Counted from the stretch's first letter, positions 11,038 to 23,800 are shown. The stretch is DNA of 64,000 nt from Rhizomys pruinosus (GCA_009823505.1 VZQC01006589.1:8056330-8120329), one strand, 5' to 3'. Program-made: numbers and translations. The notes: generated by a model from the sequence alone, not told the origin.

Positions 11038-11200
11038 AGAGGAAGAGGTGGGGGGAGGAAGAAGAAGGAGAGGGGGAGGGGGAGGGGAGGGGGAGGGAGG
11101 GGGAGGAGGTGGGGAGGAGGAGCGGCGGGAGGAGGGGAAGGAGGGGAAAAGGGGGTGGAGGAGGGGGAGGAGGGGGGGAAGAGGCAGAGAGGCAATAGCA
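11038..11200 (+). repeat. polypurine (GGA)n tract
   Basis: About 160 bases that are almost only G and A, rich in GGGGGAGG and GGAGGAGG runs, with very few pyrimidines (single T or C at a handful of sites). The proline/serine-rich frame on the other strand is an artefact of this composition. Confidence 0.95.
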
Positions 11201-11333
11201 TTGGAGGGAGGGGAAGAGGTCATCTAGTAAGGGAAATTGCTCCCAGAGTCATGCTCAGATACTCCCTGCTTTTTGTTACTTCAGGTCCTTCCCAGGCTGG
11301 AGGAAGCGATGCTCTCACTGTCCTGCTTTCTTA

Positions 11334-11589
11334 TTTTTTTTTAATTTTTATTTATTTTATCTTATTTTTAATGTGTATGAATGTATTGTCTGCATGCAGG
11401 TCTGCGCACCCGTGTCGTGCGATGCCGCGGAGGCCAGAAGACGGTCTCGGATTCCCCTGGAACTGGAGTTCTCCTGGAACCGGAGTCACAGACGGTTCTC
11501 AGCCGCCATGTGGGTGCTGGGGATCGAACCCGGGTCCTCTGCAAGAGCGGTCGTCGCTCCTAACCGCTAGGCCATCCCTCCAGCCCCCA
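11334..11589 (-). mobile_element. B3/B2-type SINE (minus strand)
   Basis: A/T tail, CTGCATGCAGG, GGATTCCCCTGGAACTGGAG and the terminal GGCCATCCCTCCAGCCC head. Near-duplicate TGTCCTGCTTTCTTA / TGTTCCTGCTTCTTA flanks suggest the target site. It keeps many CpGs, like the copy at 27,601, which points to a young subfamily. Confidence 0.92.
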
Positions 11590-11664
11590 TGTTCCTGCTT
11601 CTTAACTCTTGGTCTCAACCAACAATTTCCCTTTGAGTGCTCAGCGCCAACATTTTCTTAGCAA

Positions 11665-11886
11665 AGCCTGTTTTAATTTATTATTTTTATTTTACATATA
11701 TGGATATGTTGCCTGCATGTAGGTTGGTGCACCCATGTTGTGCTATGCCCATGTTGGTCAGAAGAGAGCATCAGATCCCCTGAAACTGGAGTTAGGGACA
11801 GTTGTTAGGGGCCAAGTGGGAGTTGAATCTGGGTCCTCTATAGGAGCGGTCAGTGCCCTTAACCACTGAGCCATCTCTCCAGCCCC
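11665..11886 (-). mobile_element. older B3-type SINE (minus strand)
   Basis: Same layout as the preceding SINE but diverged, ending in GAGCCATCTCTCCAGCCCC. It lies only about 75 bases from its younger relative, in the same orientation. Confidence 0.88.
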
Positions 11887-11889
11887 TAC

Positions 11890-12585
11890 AAAGACTTTTC
11901 AATATCAGTGATAACTTCTTTCTTTTGACCTATCCAACCAGCAGATCTAGGCGCAATTGATTCCTTTTTTTTTTTTAGTAACATGGACAACAAAACCCCT
12001 GGTCGTCTGTTGATCTCTCTGCGCTTTCTGTCTTGTTTCTCTTGAGACACTGCTTTCCTCTCCTCGACCTCTGAGTATTGGACTGCCCAGGAGCATATCT
12101 TTGGACTTAGTATTTCTCTTGGCATTGATTTCCTGGGTAGATATTCAAATCATGTGTCCTGAAACACCATATACACCTGTCAAAGCCAGATCTTCTTTCT
12201 GGCTTGCATTCCCTTCCAGGGGAGTTCTTCCATTCAGACATCTGAATGTAAAGAAGAAACACCTCAAGCGTTATCCTTTGTGCCTATATTTATTAATTTC
12301 TCTCGCACAATCTTTACCTTTATGCCTTTAAAAATCCAGCAAAACACTAAACATTAAAGTGTCTTCCTGCCTTCCATTGCTGCTACCCTGATTGAGCTGC
12401 CGGGTCGCCATTTTGCCTCACCCCCATCAATGCCAAGGCCACTGGTCTCACTCCTTGCTGTAATTTCCATCCTTCCATTGCAAAGTTCCAGAATGTGCTT
12501 AATCTATCAATGTGCTTAATCTATCCCTATTATTTTTCTGTTCAAACACTTAGCAAAGCTTCCACAGCTCCAATATTCTGTAGAC
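11890..12585. other. unique-looking intergenic sequence
   Basis: No coding or repeat structure recognised apart from an 11-base poly-T at about 11,968. Confidence 0.4.
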
Positions 12586-12587
12586 CG

Positions 12588-12830
12588 CTTCCTGTTTACC
12601 TTTACAGTCACCTCACTCTGTAGGACCACATCTTCCTCTACAGTCCAGTCACTCTGTCAGATCACCTCTTCCTGTCCCCCTCTATAGGTAGGTCACTCAG
12701 TCACATCACCTTTTCCTGATCACCCCTACAGTAGCCTCACTCTGTCAGATCACAGCTTCCTGTTTACCAATACAGTCACATCACTCTGTTGGATCACCTC
12801 TTCCATTTACCTCTACAGTCCTGTCACGAA
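12588..12830 (+). repeat. decayed minisatellite, 44-bp period
   Basis: The motif CACTCTGT followed by GATCACC/A and CTTCCTGTTTACC recurs at 12,614, 12,650, 12,694, 12,738 and 12,782, spaced 36, 44, 44 and 44 bases. About five to six units, each imperfect. Confidence 0.85.
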
Positions 12831-12834
12831 TCCA

Positions 12835-13490
12835 CACTGGTCTGTTCAGGACAGTCATCTTCATCTGCTTAGAGCATGTCAAAAATATCCCACACCAGAG
12901 CTTTCCATTCTTCCTTCTGTTTATAGCCTTCCCTTGTGGTTGGCTCTTTCAGTTTACAGATGTCTCTGGAAAGCCAAACCCTCATGGATGCCTGCTCTGG
13001 ATGTGATATCTAGCGGTCTACTTTCCTCTACACTCTGCTCACTACGTCCAGTTTCCAGGCCATTATTGAGCTTTCCTTTGCTTCATCTTTACTTTGATAC
13101 CTGAAATTATTGATTTATTTCTCTATTGATTGAGTGAAAGATATTGCACATTGAACCTAGAGTCTTACCCATTCCAGGTAATTTTTCTATTACTAAGATG
13201 TATGTATTTCATCATTTCACTAAGCTTTCTAGACTGGAACGGAGCATGCTGCTTAGCCAAGGTAACCCTCCAATTTAAGACTTTTCTGTCTCTGTCTCCT
13301 GATTACAGGCATGAGCCGTCAAATCTGGCTATTTTTTATTGATCAACTACTATAATAGTTTATGATGCTTTGTTATTTTTATCCTCAGATCCCATAATAA
13401 TGCATGTTCCAGAAGCAGAGCCTTTATTGTTTTGTTTATTTTGACTTTACATTTTCTACATTATTAAAACAGTTTTGCTCACAACAGTGA
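12835..13490. other. unique-looking intergenic sequence
   Basis: Nothing recognised except a short run resembling B1-derived sequence at 13,285-13,325 (CTCCTGATTACAGGCATGAGCC). Confidence 0.35.
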
Positions 13491-13496
13491 AGACAT

Positions 13497-13556
13497 AGAT
13501 AAGCGAATAAATACATAGGCAGGTAGGTAGATAGAGAAGTAGGTAGATAATGTATA
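13497..13556 (+). repeat. imperfect (GATA/GGTA)n
   Basis: AGATAAGCGAATAAATACATAGGCAG-like opening followed by TAGGTAGATAG units. Confidence 0.6.
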
Positions 13557-13559
13557 GAT

Positions 13560-14268
13560 ATTATATTCAGATTAAAATCCATATTCTCACTAAATTTGAA
13601 TTAAATGGTTGGATAATAACTCCATCTGCAGTGTAGTGGTGCACAGTAGAGCTTCATCCAGTGGCTGCCTTTCCTGACCACTGTGGGTAATTGGAACATC
13701 TCCAGAGTGCCAATCAAGAATTCTCTGGGCTATATCTAACAAGAAGCAGACCTCTATCCAGCAACAAGACCTTTTGGAATCGGGTCTCAGTGGGCCCTTT
13801 CAAAATAACACAGATACAGTGCAGTAAAAACAGCCTGCAGAAACAGCATTTATAACTCTCTTTACAACTGAAGTCTATCACAGGAAATGCCACGCAAACA
13901 TATATAAATAAAAATGAATTCTCAGATTTATCTGCTGAGACCATAACAACCTAATAAGGTTTCTCCTGCAAGGGCCTGGCAGGGACAGAGGATAAAATGC
14001 TCTCGATTTCTTCTGTTCCATCCATACAGAGAGGCAATTCCTCTTTGTTTCCAGCCAAACCTGTGCAGCCTCACCTCACTGGTTCCATGTTTGACTGGGG
14101 GTTTGAAGGGAAAGCTATGTTTTATATTGCTCAATTGTTCATTGACAGTTATCACTAGCCCCACCTGGTTGCTAAACTTTTTACCTCATTTTCCTTTTAT
14201 TGAGACAAATATGACCCACTATTTGTTGGAAGACATAATCATCAGAAACCAAAAAGTTAAAGAAAAGT
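13560..14268. other. unique-looking intergenic sequence
   Basis: No recognisable repeat or gene. Confidence 0.4.
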
Positions 14269-14270
14269 AT

Positions 14271-14271
14271 G

Positions 14272-14308
<37 letters not shown>

Positions 14309-14310
14309 AC
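14271..14310 (+). repeat. (CA)n microsatellite
   Basis: About 18 CA units with one AAAC interruption. Confidence 0.95.
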
Positions 14311-14314
14311 TCAG

Positions 14315-16228
14315 AGGTTAAGAGACCTTGCAAAGAGTTAATGAATTCCTACAAAGGATCAATTTTCAGTTCCCATCACCTATATGGGATGGATCGTAAC
14401 TGTCTATTATAATTCTAGCTGTAGAAGTTTCAATGCCTTTTTCTGGACTCTGCAGACATTATACTCACAGGTCCTAAACCACACACCAATACACATACAT
14501 ACATTGTTAAAAATAATAAAAAAACAAAATCTTTAAAACTCTAGTTCCTCGGTTTTCAAATAATTTTCTGTCGCATAATCCTTAATCACAAATTTTATTT
14601 GTAATAACTAGACTCTAATGTCCTTGTCTGCATTCAAGTCCTTGAAATACAAACAATGCCTCACTCTGAGAATGTATGCCTTAGACAAACTGACACTACT
14701 AACTGCTGCCTAGACTCTTCTTTTGATTCAACTTTATCATCCTACCTGGCATAGAAATTCTACACAAATTGACTTCAAAACCAAGTTTGCCATGATTTAG
14801 GGAAGCACCAGTTATGGCTATCTGAACCCCAAGGTCCATCACTATAAACAATAACTCATTCCACAAAACAACAAAATTTGTAGACCATAAGGAGTCAAGA
14901 AGGATACGAAGGTGACACCGTAGCAGGAGATGTCATTTTGAACATTAGCTTTAAAGACACATGGAAGAAGTCTACTAAAATGCATTAGACTCTGGGACAT
15001 CTTCCCCAGCCTGTTTAGGCTGTAGAAGTGACAGTGTGGGACAGATGGCAACACATCAATGAAAGCAGAAAGGAGCTAAATGGATGAACAACCATTCACT
15101 GAATTCCAAGTGTTTCTGATGGCCCATGGTTTGTGGAGGAGAGCATCAGGCTCCTGTGACACCATGGGAAGCTTGTAACCATGAGATCAAATGCAACTGA
15201 GGTGTCAGTTAATCAGATCAGAAGAGTTGCAGTTTTGATATTTGTGTCCCAAGCAAGGGTTTTATTCTGTGTCGTGTTTCTATTCAGCTTAACAGACTGA
15301 ACTGACATTCGATGGTCCTCCTCTAAGATCAAACAAAAAGAATGCTGGATAAAACCTCACCAAAATTTATTATTTTACACTTACAGAAGTTAATCCAATA
15401 AGGGAGGGAGGGCAAGCATATTGGAAAGAAATTGAAAAAAAACTGAAGAACTCAGGAGGGAATCAGGACAAATTATAAAATTTCATGCCTGAAGGAGGGA
15501 TCTTTAATATTAAGAAAGGTCGAAGAATATAGGCCGTGGTGACTTTGCATGCCACAGCTGTCTACTAAAGACCAAAAGCATAAATGTCCAAGCTTTATGT
15601 GAGTGGGAGAAAAAAAAGCTCTATCCATCGACCCCTGAAATTAGCAGAGAAGTTGACATTCATGTCTGATGTGACCTAAACCAAAGCCTGCCTCTGACAG
15701 CACATGAGACATGAATCCATGATGTTCCATATTAAAGAAACCGTGAGTGAAGAAGTGAATATTCAAACATTACTCTAGAATTAATGAAAGCCATACTTTC
15801 CCAGTTCCCACCAACACAGCAACAAGCACAGGTCTCATGGAACCAACAAGGCTCAGACATTGTCCAAAAGGTGTATCCCAGCCCCAAGGATGACCTCAGG
15901 TCCCCAAGTGTACCAACAATCAAGAACCACTGCTAGCATAGTTACAGACAGGAAGTTTTTTTATGCAGCCAAGCATTAGAGCTATTGTATTAACTACATT
16001 AACAAGTATTCACTTAGCATCTGCTCTGTACCACACTGTTTTATACATGGAAACATATTACCAAACCAGGCAGACAAAAATCATGGCCTTTATGCTAGCT
16101 ATATCATTACTTTCTGAATCACCTTCTTAGAAAAGTATTTTACTCAAGTGAGAACTTACAGCTAATGAATTATCTACAAATTATATTGTGTTTCCAAAAA
16201 GCCTATTCTCTTTGGACTGAAAAATTTG
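14315..16228. other. unique-looking intergenic sequence
   Basis: About 1.9 kb with no repeat, RNA gene or credible exon recognised. All open frames are short and without supporting features. Confidence 0.4.
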
Positions 16229-16244
16229 AGATCTACCAATTCTT

Positions 16245-16465
16245 TTTTTTCATTTATTTTCGTATGTGTATGAGTGTACTGTTTGCATGTAGGTTTGTGC
16301 ACCCATGTCATGCAATGCTGCAGAGGTCAGAAGAGGGTGTCAGATTCCCCTGGAACTGGAGTCAAAGACAGTTCTCAGCCACCATGTGGGTGCTGGGGGT
16401 CAAACCCGGGTCCTCTGCAAGAGCAGTTAGTGCTCTTAACCTCTAAGCCATCTCTCCAGCCTCCA
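16245..16465 (-). mobile_element. B3/B2-type SINE (minus strand)
   Basis: Flanked by a perfect 16-bp target-site duplication, AGATCTACCAATTCTT, at 16,229-16,244 and 16,466-16,481. It lacks the ~14-base GAGTTCTCCTGGAA-type block present in the copies at 11,334 and 27,601. Confidence 0.96.
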
Positions 16466-16689
16466 AGATCTACCAATTCTTAAGCAGCTTTTGTTTAATT
16501 CTTAAGCTGTAAACTAGTGTAATGAGACCATGTATCACTCCATTGAAATTCAGCTCTGATGAGGTATCCCAGTCATTTAATGTACTTAGTGTCCTTTCTT
16601 CCAAAAGCAAACATCTTTTCTGGGGTAAAATATACACAGGGATTAAACTGTAAGCTGAGGAGTAGGCCAAGATATTTTTAAGTCCTGAT

Positions 16690-16860
16690 TCTTCACTTTC
16701 TCATTAAAGGTTCTTGGGACAGTTGCCTAACCTGTGTACTTATCTCAGTTTTAAAATACAGGTAATATAATGTAATCCTTCATGCTATGATATTCTGCGT
16801 GATACAGTGATTTAATCTATGCAAAGTACTTGAAACATTTGGCACATAGTATTCAATATC
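16690..16860 (+). mobile_element. MIR SINE fragment
   Basis: TTGCCTAACCTGTGTACTTATCTCAGTTTTAAAATA, a GATTTAATCTATGCAAAG block and TTTGGCACATAGTATTCAATA follow the order of the MIR 3' half. Confidence 0.75.
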
Positions 16861-16864
16861 AATC

Positions 16865-17930
16865 TTGAAGTTAAAATACATCTTTTAAAGTACAGATACT
16901 CCCTAACCCAGTCTCCAAAGTATGAGACTTCTGCAAAATATAGCACAGGGGTTGAGGGTTGGGGGATAGGAGGGGAGTCTCTTGTTTTCAAGCTCTTAAT
17001 CTTTAGGATTCTAGTGAAAAGCAGTGTCTCCTGCCACAGACAGCCTAGAAAGACAGGGATGCATTCATTAAACTGTTGAGGACCATCAGGATTATTCCAA
17101 AACCAGAGTAAGTAAAAAGTGTTCAATAAATTTTGACCAACAAGTTAACTACAGGAGGGAAGGAAATTGTTCAGACATGCGATTTTGAACGATTTAGGGA
17201 TAAAGCGCCTTTGAAATATATATCCATTCTGTCCTTTATGCCTCCCGAAGGTTGATTAACTCACTAAGCTGGGTTTTATGAGAAATCCCCTGTGATATCT
17301 GTGGGTGAAGTCATGCTGAAAATGACAGAGTGCAGCATTAAGGGCAGTTAATCTTTCCTGGGGCTGTTTGATGTCAGTAGAATCTGATATGCTAAGATGT
17401 GTTACTACTGCCACTGAAGTAATCAGAACAAGCAGGTAAACACACTTGTTCCACATGGACAAAAACATGGAACATGCTGATAGTGGTGGTGATTCTGCTA
17501 CCAAGGTGGTAATTCTGCTAAGGAAAATGTCTATATCCATTTGCAGGGTTGGAGCTGCACTAGTTAATATACAAGCATGTTTTAATTTTAACCATAAAGT
17601 ATTTTAAATAGAATTGACACTATCTTCATTTTATAGTGTGAAAAATTAAGAATAACAGAGGCTAAGGCAATGACTAATAACAGCAAAGTGAGCATTTCTA
17701 TTGGTCCCCTTTCCCACACTTTCATTGCAGAGTACACTGTAAAATCATCAGAACAGGGAAATCTGAAAACTCATTTACCTCTTGTTATTATTACTCGGTT
17801 TACAAGGGTTTAAACAACCACTGGTAAGTTGCTCATCCTTTAGTGTAAATAACCTCACACCCACACTTGAGTACAGAACTTGGCTTAAACTCAATGGTCC
17901 CACAGAAAGGAGAGATGAAAGAGGAGGAGA
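16865..17930. other. unique-looking intergenic sequence
   Basis: No element or gene recognised in about 1 kb. Confidence 0.4.
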
Positions 17931-17931
17931 A

Positions 17932-18268
17932 TATATTACTTATTTTTCTGTTGCTGTGATTAAACACCATGACCAAGGCAACTTAGAGAAGGAGGAGCCT
18001 CTTGGGCTTCCGGTTTTAGTGGAGTGAGGGTCCATCATCATGGTGGAGAGGCATGTTGGAGGCAAGTAGAGGAGACAGCTCAAAATCTCCAAGCATAAAC
18101 AGGAAGCAGAGGACGGAAGCTGGAAAAGGAGCCAGGCTCTGAACTCTGCAAGCCCATGATATGCTTCCTCAGAAGCCACACCTCATAAACCTCTACAGAG
18201 AGCACTGCCAACTGGGTCCAAGTACCAGATACTTGGGGGCTATAGGGGACATTCTCATTCAAACTACC
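17932..18268 (+). mobile_element. rodent interspersed repeat (family not named)
   Basis: TTTTCTGTTGCTGTGATTAA, ACACCATGACCAAGGCAACTTA and the closing GGGGACATTCTCATTCAAAC are hallmark blocks of a repeat common in muroid genomes. I cannot assign the family with confidence. Confidence 0.65.
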
Positions 18269-18490
18269 TTGGGAGCTTCTTTGGAAAAATGACTCCAGTA
18301 GGAGAGGGAGAAGAATGAAAGGGGGGGGTGATTAAATCTCCTTATATAAACTACAAAATTGTCAAACGATAAAAAATTAAAATACAGAGATTAAAACATT
18401 TTATCATCCAGTACAAGGAAAACATTTTCTACCATACTTCCAGACCTTATGAATACTGGTTTAAATACCAAGGTGCTTCCTCTTGAAAAT

Positions 18491-18712
18491 GTGCTGTGTG
18501 GGAGCTGGAGAGGTGGCTCACCAGTAAAGAACAACTGATGCTTTTGCAGAGGACCAAGGTTTTGTTCCCAGCATTCACATGGTGGTTCACAACCATTCTT
18601 AGCTTCAGTTCCAGGGGATCCAAAGCTCCTTCTTGCCTCCACAGTCACAGTACACATGGGTGAACATATACGCATGCAGGCAAAACATTCTCTCCCATGA
18701 AATAAAAGTAAA
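18491..18712 (+). mobile_element. B3-type SINE
   Basis: GGGAGCTGGAGAGGTGGCTCA head, GCAGAGGACC, TTCCAGGGGATCC and ATGCAGGCAAAACATTC, with an A-rich tail. It is of an older subfamily than the CpG-rich copies. Confidence 0.9.
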
Positions 18713-19695
18713 TATTTTTTTTAATTTTTATGTGATTCCAATATTATATTGGTATAATATTTACCTGTCCTTCATGTTTGAAAACACATCTCACAATGCT
18801 CAGTCTTCCTTAATAAAACAATGCTCACTAGTCTTCCTGTGCAGTCTTCCTGTCTTGAAGATCCACTAATGGGACTTCAGCCAGTGTCCAGTCTATAAAG
18901 AGGAAAGTCTGCTCATACCTCAAAAAGGGAAGCCTGATCTAGCAAGACCTGACTTTGTCCTTGAGTAGAAGGATTGGTAAATGAAAAGCCAAAAGGAGCC
19001 AGGGACTCCCTCCCCCTACCAAAAAAAAAGAAAGAAATGCAGAATGTAGAGCTTGAATTATATATCTTTCAGGAAAAAAAAAAAAAAAAAAAAAACTTGG
19101 TAAATTTGGGCTGTGTGGCGCTTAAGCATCCAAAGGAAAACTAAAGGAGGTCTCCTGAGACCAGCTTGAAGCAAGTGCAGCTAAAAGCACTTGAGAGGCC
19201 AACACAACAGATGAACCCTAAACACAACACAGATAGAAAAAATAAACAAAAATCAGAGCAGCAGAAATGCATTAAATAGAAACAATGAAACAATCGCGAA
19301 AAATCAAGAAATCCAAAAGTTGGTTCATTGCAAGTAAATACAACGATATAGCGACCTCTCCCCAGTTAACCAAAGAAAGAAGGAACAACTCCAATAATTT
19401 CAATAAGTGACGAAAAGGGAAATGTCACAACAGAAAAGACAAGGAAATAAAAAAAAACCAACAATCATAGAAGACTTCAAAAACCTATAGCCTACTACCA
19501 AGTTTTGAAAAACCTAGAAGGAATGGTGGCATGAATATCTGAAATCCAGAATCACCATAAAGCTTAACACAAGAAGAGGTTGACAGCTTAAACAGACCTC
19601 AACAACACATGAAGAAATTGAAAGCTGTAATAAAAATTCTCTCCAATAAAAAAAGCGCCAAGCCCAGACGGCTTGTTATCACAGCAAGAATTCTT

Positions 19696-19873
19696 TTTTT
19701 TTTTTTTTTTTTTTTTTCTTGTCTTGTCTTGAGAAACAGGTCTCCCTTGTTAGCTCCATCTGTCCTCGGAACTCGCTCTTAGAACCAGGCTGGACTTATG
19801 AACTCACAAAGATCTGCCTGCCTCTGCCTCCGCAGTGCTGAGGATTAAAGGCATGCCGTCACATGCGCCGGCT
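19696..19873 (-). mobile_element. B1 SINE inside L1
   Basis: Long poly-T then a reverse-complement B1 body; AGAATTCT occurs on both sides as a short target-site duplication. L1 sequence continues immediately after it. Confidence 0.92.
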
Positions 19874-22256
19874 CCAGCAGAATTCTATAAAACATTTCAA
19901 AAGACCTACACCATTATACTGAAAACTTTTAGAAGGATACAATCAGAGGGAATATCTCCAATTCCTTCTCATGAAGCTAACATCACTCTATTACCAAACC
20001 AGACAAAGATATAACTAAAAAAAGAAAAACTTAAACCATCTCCCTAATGATCACACGATGCCAAAATTCAAAACAGGATAATGGCAAATCGGAATATAGA
20101 CCCACAGCGAGAAGATCTATCCATCAGTACCAAAGTTTGATCATGACCATGAATGATGGAGGGATGGTTTTCAACATACGAAAATCAATATAAACATCAT
20201 CAAACACACATAAATGGATGAAAGACAAAAACCACACATCAACTACATTGATGCTGAAAAAAGCCTTTGCACAAAATCCAGCATCCCTTCATGCTTAATG
20301 TCCTAGAGGGAATGATTGGAGGCGATCATTTCTTCAATGTAATCAAGCCATTATACAGGAAACCCACACAGCAATATCATCCTAAAATGGGGAAAGACAG
20401 AAACATTCCCTTTAAAGGTGGAATATTTGGCAATGCTTCCCCTGTCACCATGCCTCTTCAATATTAGGGCTTTGGAACACTTGCTAGAGCAATAAGGCAA
20501 GAAAAGAAATTAAAGGCAGTACTAATATGGAAAAGAGGAAGTCAACGCTATCCATTTTGCCTGATGATATGATTTTTAGTTGAAGAGATGCTAAAAACTC
20601 CAACAGGAAAAAACTTAACTAGAAACAAATTAACAGCTTCAGCAAAGGGCAGGATAACAAAATTAACCTAAAAAATCAAGGCCTTTTCTTTACACCAGAG
20701 CAAAGCAACTGTGAAAAGAATTCAATAGGAACTTCCCACCTCACAATAGCCTCAAAACGCAAATTAAAAACCTTAGGAACAAACTAACCAAAGACACCAA
20801 AGAATCTCTACACAAAATTTTTAAACCATTTAAAGAAAGAAAATTAAGAAGACATTCGAAGATGTGAAAAAGGTTCCCATATGGTCATGGATTGGGAAAT
20901 TAAAATTGTAAACAATGGTCCATATCTACCCAAACTCTGTAACAGATTTTAATGCAATCCCATGAAATCCCCAAGAGTTTCTTCACAGGCTTGGGAAAAA
21001 TAACAGTTCCTTAAATTCATTTTGGAAAAACACACATAGAACCCGAATAGCCAAAACAACCCTGGAGTGGAAAAGAGCTCACACAGGGCGATCTCTATAA
21101 CCAGACTTTCAAACTACACTACAAAGGCTGATGTCATAAAAAAGACCTGATAATGCAACAGAACAGATCTGGTTGACTCAATGGAACAAAATTAAAGACC
21201 CAAACCTGAGCACACCTACAATTCAGCCATCTCATATTTTGACAAAGGGGGCCAAGAAACACATGGAGAAAAAGACAGCATTTCAGCAAGTGGTGTTGGC
21301 AAAAACTAATCACCACTTTATAGAAGATAATAAATTAAACCCCTACCTCCTCGCTTCTGTACAAAAGTCAACTCCAATGGATCAAAGACCTCAATGTGAA
21401 CCCATAACGCTGAAGGTGATAGAAGAAAAAGTGGGGCAGCAGACTACAAGACATAGGCATATGGAAAAGACTTCCTAAATTCAGACAGCAGCTGTGGCAA
21501 GAGATTAACTTGTAGTAAATTGACAAGATGGGACTCAAGTAAATCAAAAGCTTCCGTACATCAAAAGCCAACAATCAAGGAAGTGAAGAGAAATCCCACT
21601 AGAGTGGAGGGAAACCTTCGACCACAGAATACTTCCAACAAAGCATGATTTTCCAGATAATATATAAACTACTCAAAAAAAAAGAAAAAAGAAGAAGAAA
21701 GAAGAAAACAAATAACCCCACTCAAAAGATGGAGAAATAGCTTGAACAAATACTTCACAAATTAGGAATTAAGATTGGTTGAGAAACACCTTAAGAAAGT
21801 GTTTTCGAACATCACTAATCATTAAAGGAAATGCAAAGCAAAACCAATTTAAGATTATTTCAGTCCTATACTTCCAATAAGACTGGCGGATGAGAATGAA
21901 ATGATACCAAGTGCTTGAGAGGTTGTTGGGGAAAGGGAAACCACTCATCCACTGCTTAGTGGGAATGTAAACTAGTGCAGGCCACTAATGGAAAGCAGTG
22001 TGTGAGAACCCTTTGGAAGACATTGGAATGAACTTGCCATCCCTACCCAGCCGACAACACTCCTGAGGCGTACCCTTAAAGACCACCCCACTGCAGAGAT
22101 ACATGCACGGCCATGGTTTATTTCCAGCTCTCTTCGCCTAATAACAAGGAGCTAGAAACCAACCCAAATTGCCGCCTCAACGATGAGTGGATAGAGCAAA
22201 TGTGGTACATCTACACAATGGTGAGTTCTAGTGCAAGCCAAGTAAGAAAGATGAGC

Positions 22257-22446
22257 GATGGCGGCCGTAGAAACGTCGGGGGGGAAGGAATGAAACTCCC
22301 TATTCCAGGAGAACTCCAGTTCCAGGGGAATCCGAGCGCCCCTTCTGACCTCCGCAGCACTGCAATGGAACCTGTGCACAGACCTGCATGCAGACAGTAC
22401 ATTGATACACATACAGAAATAATTTTTTTTAATTAAAATAAAAAAA
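22257..22446 (+). mobile_element. 5'-truncated B3-type SINE inside L1
   Basis: Keeps GGAGAACTCCAGTTCC to TGCATGCAGACAGTACATT and an A-rich tail. AGAAAGATGAG is present on both sides. The first 45 bases are scrambled compared with the other copies. Confidence 0.88.
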
Positions 22447-22860
22447 AAATAGAAAGAAAGATGAGATCATGAGCTTTTCAGGAAAAATGGCTGGAGTAGA
22501 AACATCATGCTGAGTGAAGTAAAACCAGTCCCAGAAAAACAAACGATTAATGCTATCCCTCATCTTGGGATGCTAGTGTCAATTACCTAGTGTTTATTTC
22601 TTGTGCACGGCCCCTTGAGCTTTTGTCCACAGCAGTTGGAGTGACGCATATTGGAAACAACAACAACAACAAGAGAAAGGACTGCATCAAAAGAACTGGA
22701 CTGAAACAGTGAACTTCTGCTCAAAACAGTCAACTTCCACAAGGAGAATATTGAGAAAGGATCTGAGAAAGCAGATGAAAAGCTATGTTTTTTGGCAGGA
22801 ATGCATGATGCTCTGGTTGGGGGGTGGGTGGGGGACACGGGTCTAGATTTGATAAAAAAT

Positions 22861-22863
22861 ATA

Positions 22864-22902
<39 letters not shown>

Positions 22903-22905
22903 ACA
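22861..22905 (+). repeat. (AAAT)n microsatellite
   Basis: About eleven AAAT units at the poly-A end of the L1. Confidence 0.95.
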
Positions 22906-22909
22906 AAAA

Positions 22910-23800
22910 CAAAAGGAAAGTAAAACCAGAAGTAAATAAATAGTAAAACATGAGAAATTGTACTTCAGTTGTAAAACTTGAAATCTTAGTAAAAATACAA
23001 AAAGTAAAAAACAAACAAACAAAAAACAGACCATATTTGTTTTGCCTGTCTTACTGGCAAGTGCAGCTACCCTATGCCTGCCACTGCTTTTGCCACCCTT
23101 CAAAAACATGAGACACAGTGTTTCAACCTTCCAATATGGACTGAAGACTCATGTCTCTCCAAGAATCCTCCAAACCTTCAGTGCCATTTGAGGACTGTTG
23201 AGACATCCAACTTGTGGACTGAGCTACTACTGGGGTTTCAGCCTCTTCAGAATATAGACTGCCATTGTCGGACTACTCAGGCTGTATCATGGAGACCAGT
23301 ACAGGAAGATCAAGACAGGACACAGTGCTTACTAGACCTCATTTGGTGACCATGGGAAGGGATAACCCCAGATTGGAGCACAAGTGCAGAACTGATGATG
23401 GTTAGGGTTTGCCAAGGAGGAGTCTTCAAACATGACATCTTTCAGCCTAATAAAAAAAAAGTCATAAGCTGAAGATACTAAAACCTATGATATATGTGGC
23501 ATGCATCTATGTATATTTTTGAATGATGCATATTGGAAAGAATAACAACAACAACAAAAAGACGGGATCAAAAATCTGACTGAAACGGTGAACTTCTATT
23601 TGGAGCAGTAAACTTCTGCACTGAGAATTTTGAGAGAGAGTGAGAAAAAGATGAAAAACATGTTTGGCAGAATGCATGAGCTCTGGTGGGGTGGGGGGCA
23701 GGGAGAGGGGCATGGTTCTAGATTTTATTTGAAATTTTATATGAAATGAACAAAGGTTCAATAAAAATTGGCTTTAAGAAAAACAATGCTGCATTTGTAT
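22910..23800 (+). mobile_element. L1-associated 3' sequence, partly repeated
   Basis: At 23,520-23,790 the segment from GCATATTGGAAA through GCAGAATGCATGA and the G-rich run recurs, matching 22,650-22,860. The piece 23,040-23,400 (GAGACATCCAACTTGTGGAC, GACTGCCATTG) resembles rodent retroelement 3' sequence. This suggests two overlapping L1 3' ends. Confidence 0.6.

Larger units (their letters stand above)
19096..22860 (+). pseudogene. decayed L1 element: ORF2 relic and 3' UTR
   Basis: A 5'-truncated LINE-1. Sense-strand stretches follow the order of rodent ORF2, an endonuclease/reverse transcriptase: a TGGTTCATTGCAAG region near 19,320, a reverse-transcriptase-like region near 19,980-20,600 (including the GAACACTTGCTAGAGCAATAAGGC part), and a C-terminal part near 21,170-22,230. 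Many frameshifts and stops break it, so no long frame remains; pieces at 20,267-20,467 and 21,173-21,478 are surviving open bits. The 3' UTR with its G-rich run follows at 22,660-22,850. It is interrupted by a B1 and a B3 SINE and cannot make a working protein. Confidence 0.85.

Noticed and set aside
10972..11223. Proline/serine-rich protein on the minus strand
   Set aside because: Purely the complement of the GGA-rich polypurine tract.
11155..11661. 168-codon frame at 11,155-11,661
   Set aside because: It crosses the purine tract and a B3 SINE; similar SINE-derived frames recur at 16,165, 27,651 and 45,538.
12588..12830. CRISPR-like direct repeats
   Set aside because: Units are imperfect, contiguous with no unique spacers of constant length, and the DNA is mammalian.
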